Of a stretch of DNA of 15,437 nucleotides, positions 1 through 5,852 are shown piece by piece. This stretch comes from Alphaproteobacteria bacterium (GTDB lineage: Bacteria > Pseudomonadota > Alphaproteobacteria > UBA7887): NCBI GenBank assembly GCA_028289725.1, contig JANQOH010000159.1, positions 1 to 15,437 of the forward strand, given 5' to 3'. The notes under the pieces are model-generated. The model searched no databases. It worked only from the letters and a program-made list of their open reading frames with translations, and was not told the origin of the DNA. Both the position numbers and the translations under genes were made by a program. Numbering within the stretch: the stretch's first letter is position 1; every line of letters begins with the position of its first letter.

Positions 1-1086
1 TAGGTCGCGCGTCTCGCCAATCTTGAGAATCCAGGCGTTCTCTTCGCCATAGCCCTTGGCCCGTGCCGCAGCCTTGTAGCGCGGCGCAGCCTCAAAAGGA
101 TCTTCCGACGTCAACTTCACCGTGCCCCAGTGCATGCCGATGGCTTTGCTGGCGCGGACCGCTTGCAGAATGTCGATCGCTTCTTCCGGTGTCGCGTGGG
201 AGGATTTCATGATGGCGCGCGGCTCGTACGCGCCGATGCCGATCATCGCAAGATCGAACGGTCCCGCACGCCGGCCAATCTCCTCAAATATGCCGCCTGC
301 CGCGGTATCGCCCGAAAACCAAAGCGTCAAACCCTGGGAGCGGATGGCAAAACTCGCCCACAGTGTTCGATTGCGGTCAAAGAGGCCGCGGCCGGAAAAA
401 TGCACCGCCGGCAATGCTTGAATTTCAATCGGGCCAATATGTTCGCTCTGCCACCAATCCATTTCAGAGACGCTCGTGTAACCCGCGTCCCGGAAATACC
501 CGCTGAGACCAAGCGGCACGAAGACCTGCACGCGATCCTTGCCCGACAAGTTCTCGATCGTGCTCAGGTCCAGGTGGTCATAGTGATTGTGACTCAGCAC
601 CAATATGTCGATGGGCGGCAAATCCTCGACCGCAATCGGCGGTGGCGCAAACCGTTTCGGCCCGAGACCCATGGGCCCCGCCACATCGCCAAGATACGGG
701 TCGGTCAAAATGGTCTTGCCATCAAGACGGATCAGAAAACTGGCATGACCGAGCCAGGTGATGGACGGATTGCTCGCCGCCGCGATCCCTCGTGTCGCTT
801 CGGCGCGCGCCATCTGGATTTCGGGGCCGGGTTCGTGAACCGTGCGATCAACGAACTGCCCCCAAAGGAATGACGCCATGGTGCCGAACGAATGGTCTCT
901 CACCGGACTATCCGGTGGGTTAATGAACTTTCCGTCGTCGGTGTGGTGCGCTGGCGCGGCCCCGGACATGGCAGACCTCGATGGATCGTAGGTATAGGTG
1001 CAGCCCATAAGCGCGAGCACAGCAACCATGCAAAATGCGATGGGCCTACGCGCGCGGACACATTCAATCAAAACATGGCGCTTCAT
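1..1086 (-). CDS. NAPE-PLD-like MBL-fold metallohydrolase, putative lipoprotein (3' end cut by window)
   Basis: A metallo-beta-lactamase-fold hydrolase of the NAPE-PLD/UlaG-like branch, reading out of the left edge after 362 codons without a stop, so it is nearly complete. Seen: the metal motif HNHYDH (H166, H168, D170, H171), H229 in VHFSGRGLFDRN, D260 in FSGDTA and H319 in GMHWGT. The spacing closely follows the zinc ligands known for human NAPE-PLD (H185, H187, D189, H190, H253, D284, H343). The chosen ATG gives a basic n-region, a hydrophobic stretch and a lipobox-like LMGC with C29, so the protein is probably exported and lipid-anchored; an Arg pair before the hydrophobic stretch leaves Tat export possible. 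Another in-frame ATG at 1119 would add 11 residues but suits a signal peptide less well. No clear Shine-Dalgarno site is seen. The substrate is unknown; bacterial relatives are mostly uncharacterised, so phospholipase activity is only a guess. Confidence 0.9.
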   Translation of the reverse strand, partial: MKRHVLIECVRARRPIAFCMVAVLALMGCTYTYDPSRSAMSGAAPAHHTDDGKFINPPDSPVRDHSFGTMASFLWGQFVDRTVHEPGPEIQMARAEATRGIAAASNPSITWLGHASFLIRLDGKTILTDPYLGDVAGPMGLGPKRFAPPPIAVEDLPPIDILVLSHNHYDHLDLSTIENLSGKDRVQVFVPLGLSGYFRDAGYTSVSEMDWWQSEHIGPIEIQALPAVHFSGRGLFDRNRTLWASFAIRSQGLTLWFSGDTAAGGIFEEIGRRAGPFDLAMIGIGAYEPRAIMKSSHATPEEAIDILQAVRASKAIGMHWGTVKLTSEDPFEAAPRYKAAARAKGYGEENAWILKIGETRDL

Positions 1087-1321
1087 GCCGCTGCCGTCAA
1101 AATCGTTCTCGAAAGGCATATTGAATAGCCGACCCAATTTATACCAACATGTAGCGATAAGTGGATCGACGTCGGTCGTTCTCGTCACTGACTCAATAAG
1201 AATACGGCGACAATAGGGTCCGCGATACATAGTGCGACGGCGCGTTCCTATGACCGACGACGCGGCAAACCGCTTCGGATGCCGGGAGCGATACCGGCTT
1301 GATTTCATGGGAGGTTTTGAG

Positions 1322-1849
1322 ATGGCTCGCCACAAGCACGTTATCAACATTAGCGAAATCGAGGAGAAAGAAGTCGCTGTTGAAGACAAATTTCATCACG
1401 CGGTGAAAGGTCTCGGCAGCTCAACTGGCGGTGTGGAACTCGGGTGCAGCTATTTTCGCGTGGCGCCCGGCCGGTACGCCTTCCCGCGTCATTCCCACCA
1501 CGCCAATGAAGAAGCGATCTACGTCCTGGAAGGCAGCGGCACACTCAGCATCGGCGATGACGATATTGTGGTGTCGGCGGGCGACTACGCGTCCTTGCCG
1601 AAAGGCCGCGAGCACGCACACAAGCTGGTCAATACCGGCGATGCCGAGCTCGTTTACCTCTGTCTCTCGACCAACTATGTGCCCGAAGTGACGGAGTACC
1701 CTGATTCAGGCAAAATCGGTGTATTCGGCGGCGCCGAATGGAACCAAGTGCTGGCGGACTTCTACGCCGGCAAAGACGTTTCCAATCAGTACGTCCTGAA
1801 GTTCTACGAAAAAGGCGCGAACGTCGATTACTTCCACGGCGAGGTTTAA
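1322..1849 (+). CDS. Single-domain cupin protein
   Basis: A 175-residue single-domain cupin. Cupin motif 1 is visible as G50, then H57-x-H59, then E63/E64 followed by YVLEG. Motif 2 is G87, P93, G95, H98/H100 and N104. These supply the usual 3-His/1-Glu metal site of this fold. The C-terminal end (KFYEKG...DYFHGE) resembles that of many small stand-alone cupins of unknown substrate. The start is the ATG preceded by GGGAGG seven bases upstream; a longer in-frame opening from 1232 lacks such a site. It stands alone: divergent from the MBL gene and ended by a hairpin, so its neighbours do not reveal a pathway. It could be a sugar-isomerase-like or dioxygenase-like enzyme or a ligand-binding protein. 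The fold is certain, the function is not. Confidence 0.92.
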   Translation: MARHKHVINISEIEEKEVAVEDKFHHAVKGLGSSTGGVELGCSYFRVAPGRYAFPRHSHHANEEAIYVLEGSGTLSIGDDDIVVSAGDYASLPKGREHAHKLVNTGDAELVYLCLSTNYVPEVTEYPDSGKIGVFGGAEWNQVLADFYAGKDVSNQYVLKFYEKGANVDYFHGEV

Positions 1850-1869
1850 TCGACAGCGCTCTTTGTGAT

Positions 1870-1899
1870 GCGCCGCACGAGACAACACTCGTGCGGCGC
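1870..1899. terminator. Strong hairpin between convergent genes
   Basis: A perfect 12-bp inverted repeat (GCGCCGCACGAG and CTCGTGCGGCGC) encloses the six-base loop ACAACA. It lies 20 bases after the cupin stop and 42 bases before the convergent dehydrogenase stop, where a bidirectional terminator would sit. There is no proper T-run on either strand, so it may act by stem strength or as an mRNA 3'-end stabiliser. Confidence 0.7.
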
Positions 1900-1941
1900 G
1901 GACGCAAGTTCTCTTAATAATCGAACGAATTCGTCACGCCC

Positions 1942-2628
1942 TCACCAAGGCAAGTCTTCACCATTTGCGTGGCGAAACCGGCCTGCGGTTTCCAAGGTCA
2001 GTTCGTCCATGTTTTGTATCAGACCGGCGGCAGCCTCATCGGGCTTGATCCATGGCAGATCGCGCGGAAAGTCTTTTGTGAGATCCGTGGCGACCAAGCC
2101 CGGATGGAGCATCAGAACAGCGACACCGCGCGCCTTCAGATCGTGGTGCAGGTTCAGTCCGATCATATTCGCCGCCGCTTTGCTGGCGCGATAGGCATAC
2201 ATGCCGCCAGTGCTATTGTCGCCGAGCGAGCCGACCCGGCTGGTTACGATGCCGACCTTGGATCCGTCGCCAAGCCGGTCCGATAGCGCCTGGACGAGCC
2301 GCAACGGACCGAGCGCATTAATTTCAAACTGCCGGCGCATATCGTCGAACGCGATGCTGCCGAACTCATCGACGCCCAAGACGCCGGCAACGCTAACCAG
2401 CCAATCAAGTCGAACGCCGTCCGCGGTCAGGCGCTCGGCGAGTCGGCGAACGGCATCGTCCTCCGTCACATCGACGTGGGGCTCGACGCGTAGGCCGCTC
2501 TCCCTCAATTCTTCGGAATCCGTGAGGCACGCCGCTATCACCTCTTCGCCGCGCGCGTGAAGCTGCAGACACATGGCGCGGCCAATGCCGCGATCGCAAC
2601 CCGTGATCAAAATTCTTGCCATCTTCAT
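1942..2628 (-). CDS. SDR family NAD(P)-dependent oxidoreductase, C-factor/sniffer-like
   Basis: A 228-residue classical-size short-chain dehydrogenase. The Rossmann motif TGCDRGIG is at residues 9-16, an acidic residue in the HVDVT strand (D53) contacts adenine in this family, VAG replaces the usual NNAG near 80-82, N104 sits in the INALG helix, and Y146-x3-K150 is the catalytic pair with S130/S134 before it. The stretch SRVGSLGDNSTGGMYAYR is typical of the C-factor/carbonyl reductase sniffer-like subgroup, which acts on carbonyls with NADPH in some members. Start: ATG at 2628 leaves the usual short lead-in before the first strand; an ATG at 2664 is possible but adds residues untypical of the family. 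No strong ribosome site precedes either. The gene is not in an operon. The fold is sure; the substrate is unknown. Confidence 0.9.
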   Translation of the reverse strand: MKMARILITGCDRGIGRAMCLQLHARGEEVIAACLTDSEELRESGLRVEPHVDVTEDDAVRRLAERLTADGVRLDWLVSVAGVLGVDEFGSIAFDDMRRQFEINALGPLRLVQALSDRLGDGSKVGIVTSRVGSLGDNSTGGMYAYRASKAAANMIGLNLHHDLKARGVAVLMLHPGLVATDLTKDFPRDLPWIKPDEAAAGLIQNMDELTLETAGRFRHANGEDLPW

Positions 2629-2734
2629 GGTCAGTTTGCGGGCATACCACCCCCAACACAACACGCTTCGACCGCTGCGCCACAGATTGAGCGAGATTTC
2701 TTTCTGATACCGATCTTGTCGCCACGCCTCACCT

Positions 2735-2796
2735 ACTGCCGGAAATTGGGGACGAGATTGACCGGTGGCGCAACGCGGCCCTTAACTGCCGGAAAT
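2735..2796 (+). repeat. Pair of 12-bp direct repeats
   Basis: ACTGCCGGAAAT occurs at 2735-2746 and again at 2785-2796, exactly 50 bases apart, or about five helical turns. The copies lie roughly 110 and 160 bases upstream of the dehydrogenase start. The spacing suits a pair of protein-binding sites on one face of the DNA, but no regulator is recognised for them. Confidence 0.4.
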
Positions 2797-2821
2797 CGGA
2801 TCGATCGGACAGGTCGATCCG
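2797..2821. promoter_or_regulatory. 8-bp dyad, possible operator
   Basis: CGGATCGA at 2797-2804 and TCGATCCG at 2814-2821 form a perfect inverted repeat around nine bases. It directly abuts the second 12-bp direct repeat upstream of the dehydrogenase gene. An operator role is inferred from symmetry and position only. Confidence 0.3.
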
Positions 2822-2947
2822 GTCAGATGATTTGCGGCCACCCACTGCGTGAGGTTCAAATTGTGACGATTTGTGGGTCAAGGAGCCGGTTCGGATATCT
2901 GGACCCGCCGACCCGGGAGTTCATAAGAGAACGCGGATGAATAGGGC

Positions 2948-2979
2948 TGCCGATCAATAGCACACTATTTTAATCGGCA
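2948..2979. terminator. Two-part hairpin after the PAS-LuxR gene
   Basis: TGCCGAT at 2948-2954 pairs with ATCGGCA at 2973-2979. Inside it AATAG (2956-2960) pairs with CTATT (2965-2969) around a CACA loop, with a small internal bulge. It begins 14 bases past the regulator's stop codon on the minus strand and is a likely transcript end, although no T-run follows. Confidence 0.5.
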
Positions 2980-2992
2980 AGCGCCCGTTCAA

Positions 2993-4204
2993 TTACCAAC
3001 TCGCAGCGGCTGTTGAAAAAAGCCGGACAAGCTCAGTTTGACGCGAACAGTCAGTCTTCACCTTCAGGCGTTTGAGCGTCCATCGCACGGTGCTCTTCGC
3101 GATGGCAAGCTCATTGGAAATATCATCGAGGGATAGACCATTCGCCAAACCGGCAGCAAGTCGGGCTTCGGCGGGTGTGAGATCGAACAACAGTGCAAGT
3201 CGATCAGGATTCGACGCGTGTTCGATGTTCGGGCCACTAACCACGATTAGTATCGCCCCCTGAGCGACCCCATCCAAGAGAGCCGTACGGCTTTCGGAAC
3301 CAGTTAAGGGCATCGCACGAACTTGAAACTCGCCGGCGTCACCGGCTCCCGGCAGCCTCATCGCGGTTGGTAACTTCGTCTGTTTGTCCAGGAGCTGTGC
3401 CATGTCACCAAGCATTTTTTGAAACGCTGCGCCGCTGTCGCGATGGATTGGTCGCAAGACACCGCCTGTATCGACGAATGGATTTCTGTCTTCGAGCATG
3501 TTTTCCGCGCACTTGTTGGCGTGCAGCAGACGTCCATCAACACGGGTGATGAAGAGACCATCAGGCACTTGATCCAGGCTGTCCATCAAGGCGCGTTGCA
3601 TCGTCACGTGACCGGCGATACGACGCTCGATCTCACTCGATCGGCCCACGTGGCAAGCGATAATTTGACCCAGTCTCAAATCACGCCCGTCCGGCGCCTC
3701 TTGTCTCGGGCTGCGCATGGAGGCCAGAAACAGGAAATCGTCCCCACGCCCGGGCATCACGCTGCCTATGGTGTATCTGAGGTCCCACTTCGCCATAAAG
3801 TCCTGGTAGAAGGGATGGCGGTCGATCTGGTCATCAGTAATAAAATCGTATTCCGTGAAGACCGACATCGGTGGTGTTGACCGGGAATACGGAATTCTCG
3901 GGTCCAAATGGGCATGCGCCAGGTAATCCTGCCATCCAAGATCAGCCCGCGGCATGCCGGAATGTCGCTTTTCCGGTAGTTCCGTTACGCCCTGATCGTC
4001 GCCAACAGCACGTACGTAAACGGTACCATTGGTGTCAAGGATTCGATCCATTTGCTTAAGCGCATGGGTCCAATGGCCCTTGTCCAAAGTAGCCGCATAA
4101 ATATCGCTAATAACCGCATTCAGTTGTTCTGCTTCGTCAATCAGCCGCAAGATCGCCTCTCCTTGCGAAATGCACATATCAACGAAAAACAAACACTCTT
4201 TCAT
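2993..4204 (-). CDS. PAS-like LuxR-family transcriptional regulator
   Basis: A 403-residue helix-turn-helix regulator. The C-terminal LuxR/GerE domain (about residues 342-398) begins LTPAEARLAAGLANG and carries the recognition region AKSTVRWTLKRL. Residues about 205-260 (VPDGLFITRVDGRLLHAN) look like a PAS segment. The N-terminal part resembles the sensory region of a group of stand-alone alphaproteobacterial LuxR-type regulators; there is no receiver domain. Start choice: the ATG at 4204 follows a G-rich, Shine-Dalgarno-like run ending GGGGAAG. The frame is open back to a GTG at 4324, which has no ribosome site, and an ATG at 4177 also fits the family. The ligand is unknown. It diverges from the secreted-protein gene, its most obvious candidate target, which is an inference from position. 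Confidence 0.88.
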   Translation of the reverse strand: MKECLFFVDMCISQGEAILRLIDEAEQLNAVISDIYAATLDKGHWTHALKQMDRILDTNGTVYVRAVGDDQGVTELPEKRHSGMPRADLGWQDYLAHAHLDPRIPYSRSTPPMSVFTEYDFITDDQIDRHPFYQDFMAKWDLRYTIGSVMPGRGDDFLFLASMRSPRQEAPDGRDLRLGQIIACHVGRSSEIERRIAGHVTMQRALMDSLDQVPDGLFITRVDGRLLHANKCAENMLEDRNPFVDTGGVLRPIHRDSGAAFQKMLGDMAQLLDKQTKLPTAMRLPGAGDAGEFQVRAMPLTGSESRTALLDGVAQGAILIVVSGPNIEHASNPDRLALLFDLTPAEARLAAGLANGLSLDDISNELAIAKSTVRWTLKRLKVKTDCSRQTELVRLFSTAAASW

Positions 4205-4208
4205 CTTC

Positions 4209-4224
4209 CCCCCCAAATGGGGGG
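4209..4224. promoter_or_regulatory. G/C hairpin overlapping the ribosome site of the PAS-LuxR gene
   Basis: Six C (4209-4214) and six G (4219-4224) flank AAAT. On the minus strand the 3' arm of this hairpin is the G-run that would act as ribosome-binding site for the ATG at 4204, so folding could hide it. The structure is visible; translational control is inferred and depends on that start being the right one. Confidence 0.35.
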
Positions 4225-4351
4225 AGCCAAATAGTTGTGTAACAATATCCTGGTGTCCACTTTTGGCAAAGGTGGCGGTCCCCCAAGCAGCTAAGACTGA
4301 TTCAACTGTCAGGGGAAGTTCCACCGAGGCGAATAGCTAAACGAGACCTCG

Positions 4352-4403
4352 GGCCAAAAAGTAGGGGGAAGTCATCCGAGACTGATGCGGCGATTTTTTG
4401 GCC
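4352..4403. promoter_or_regulatory. Long-spaced 9-bp inverted repeat in the divergent promoter region
   Basis: GGCCAAAAA at 4352-4360 and TTTTTGGCC at 4395-4403 are perfect inverted copies separated by 34 bases. They lie between the divergent PAS-LuxR and secreted-protein genes, about 80 to 130 bases upstream of the latter's start. They could be paired operator half-sites or a leader stem. Confidence 0.35.
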
Positions 4404-4481
4404 GCTATCCGAACGCTCCAAATCGGGCCTCGAAGAGCGCCCAGCGGAGTTCGTAATGAAACAGTCAGGGAGGATACGACA

Positions 4482-4967
4482 ATGAATATCAAGATCATCG
4501 GCGTCGCGGCAACTTTTGTTGCCGGAACAATTGCTATATCGGCGCAAGCGCAGGCTGACTCAGCGGCCGGTTGCTATGGCGGGTACTACACCAGTGTCGA
4601 AGTTCTAGAAATCGCCGAAAACCACATCCTTGTGAACTCAAACGCATTCGGCACAGGCTACGTTCTCAATGATCGATCGGGCCCACTGCATGGCATGTAC
4701 GGGCCCTGCATGGGATCCATCGAAATCAAGGACGGTGCCCCGATCAGCGCAAATATCCAGTGCGTGCGCACGGACAAGGACGGAGATAAAGTTCGAATTA
4801 CCGGTGCCTTTGACACGCCATCCAATGGAGCATGGACGATGGAAGGTCTGACCGGCAAGTTTGTTGATGCGAAAGGAACCGGGACTTGGGGCATCGACAT
4901 CGAAAGCGAGAGTCACTACTTCGCTTGCTTTGATGGCGAATATCAGATGAGCGGCGTTTCCGGTTAG
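4482..4967 (+). CDS. Secreted four-cysteine protein of unknown function
   Basis: A 161-residue protein I cannot name. The N-terminus is a clear Sec signal peptide: Lys near the start, a hydrophobic core, then SAQAQA with probable cleavage after residue 23 or 25. The mature part, about 136 residues, has four cysteines (C31, C76, C94, C149), enough for two disulfides in the periplasm, and many Gly and aromatic residues. A Gly-rich strand pattern near 119-137 (WTMEGLTGKF, GTGTW) is reminiscent of small beta-sheet secreted proteins. The start is firm: GGGAGGA lies seven bases before the ATG. A terminator-like hairpin follows, so it is probably monocistronic. It sits between two LuxR-type regulator genes; control by either is plausible but unproven. 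Confidence 0.85.
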   Translation: MNIKIIGVAATFVAGTIAISAQAQADSAAGCYGGYYTSVEVLEIAENHILVNSNAFGTGYVLNDRSGPLHGMYGPCMGSIEIKDGAPISANIQCVRTDKDGDKVRITGAFDTPSNGAWTMEGLTGKFVDAKGTGTWGIDIESESHYFACFDGEYQMSGVSG

Positions 4968-4985
4968 TTGACAACCTTTTCGCTT

Positions 4986-5011
4986 GGGCGGGCGTTGAAA
5001 AACGCCTGCCC
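4986..5011 (+). terminator. Hairpin terminator after the secreted-protein gene
   Basis: An 11-bp stem with one G-T wobble (GGGCGGGCGTT and AACGCCTGCCC) encloses the GNRA-type loop GAAA. It begins 19 bases after the stop codon. No T-run follows, so the evidence for intrinsic termination is the stem and loop only. Confidence 0.65.
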
Positions 5012-5120
5012 CCAAAGTCCGGAAGCCCAGCGCGCCTACGGCAAAGGCCCCTCGTACAATCTGCGGCTACCGCCAATCGAAAATTGGTCCTGAGACGACC
5101 AGAAAGCTTCTTTCGCCATT

Positions 5121-5136
5121 ATTGCCAAACGGCAAT
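5121..5136. promoter_or_regulatory. 6-bp dyad just upstream of the response regulator
   Basis: ATTGCC and GGCAAT flank AAAC, ending 17 bases before the chosen start codon. It could be an operator for autoregulation or a leader hairpin near the ribosome entry region. The symmetry is short, so chance is not excluded. Confidence 0.3.
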
Positions 5137-5153
5137 TACCGCGAACTTTGAAT

Positions 5154-5810
5154 ATGCATACAAAGCTCATAATGGTCGACGATCATGCGGTGATATTGGC
5201 CGGAATCCGGGTAATGCTGGACGCCTATGACAACATCTCGATCGTCGGTGGGACCGGTCAGCCCGATGAATTGTTTGCGCTGATCGAAACAAAGGACCCC
5301 AATGTCATATTGATGGACGTTGCCCTGAACGGCTCGAGCGGCGTGGAACTCGCCCGTACGATTTCCGATAGGTGGCCAAGAATTGGCATCTTGGCATTTT
5401 CGACGCATTCAGAGCGGCATACCATTTCCGGTATGCTGGCGGCTGGCGCCTTGGGATTCGTTCACAAATCAGCTTCTGCCGAAGAGATTTCCGAAGGCAT
5501 TTTTCAGGTAGCGCAACGCCAGACCTACTTGTGCCAAAAGAGCCGGGACATTGTCGTTCGTGACTATGCGGCGCAAAGCTCAAAAAGCTTCGAACGGAAA
5601 CACACGAGGCTCACGAAACGTGAAATCGAGGTCGCGCGCTATTTGGCTCTGGGCCTATCGGCCAAAGAAGTGGCGGCAAAACTTGGCATCAGCAAGAACA
5701 CCATCGACACGCATCGCTCAAAAATTATGAATAAGCTCGATACGAATTCTTTGGCGGATGTCACGAGGTTCGCGATACGGGAAGGAATGGTGAGCGCGGA
5801 AGACGGTTGA
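5154..5810 (+). CDS. NarL/FixJ-type response regulator, LuxR HTH output
   Basis: A 218-residue two-domain response regulator. The receiver domain has the acidic pair D9/D10, the phospho-acceptor D55 in VILMDVALNG, the switch residue S84/T85 and the conserved K105. The C-terminal LuxR-type helix-turn-helix runs from about residue 152 (LTKREIEVARYLALGLSAKE) through KNTIDTHRSKIMNKL. All canonical phospho-transfer residues are present, so it should be activated by a histidine kinase, but none is encoded in the window. Start: ATG at 5154; a TTG two codons earlier and an ATG at 5172 are alternatives and no good ribosome site settles it. It converges on the downstream NosR-like gene with a 42-base gap. 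Targets are unknown. Confidence 0.93.
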   Translation: MHTKLIMVDDHAVILAGIRVMLDAYDNISIVGGTGQPDELFALIETKDPNVILMDVALNGSSGVELARTISDRWPRIGILAFSTHSERHTISGMLAAGALGFVHKSASAEEISEGIFQVAQRQTYLCQKSRDIVVRDYAAQSSKSFERKHTRLTKREIEVARYLALGLSAKEVAAKLGISKNTIDTHRSKIMNKLDTNSLADVTRFAIREGMVSAEDG

Positions 5811-5852
5811 GTCTTCCCCTCCCCCCGGGCGTGGCATGCCAAATGGAGCCGA

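Larger units (their letters stand above)
2629..2992. other. Intergenic region, 364 bases, with repeats and a 3' hairpin
   Basis: No credible gene is seen; open frames here lack ribosome sites and any familiar domain. The stretch holds two copies of a 12-bp direct repeat, an 8-bp dyad just after the second copy, and a hairpin next to the stop of the LuxR-type gene. All are listed separately. It serves as upstream DNA of the dehydrogenase gene and downstream DNA of the regulator gene, which both read leftwards. Confidence 0.6.

Noticed and set aside
130..873. Plus-strand open frame of 247 codons
   Set aside because: Lies opposite the MBL-fold gene, whose minus-strand frame carries all metal ligands; this one has no recognisable domain or ribosome site.
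1138..1143. TATAAA on the minus strand upstream of the MBL gene as a promoter -10 box
   Set aside because: No matching -35 element at the usual distance, so a promoter is not supported.
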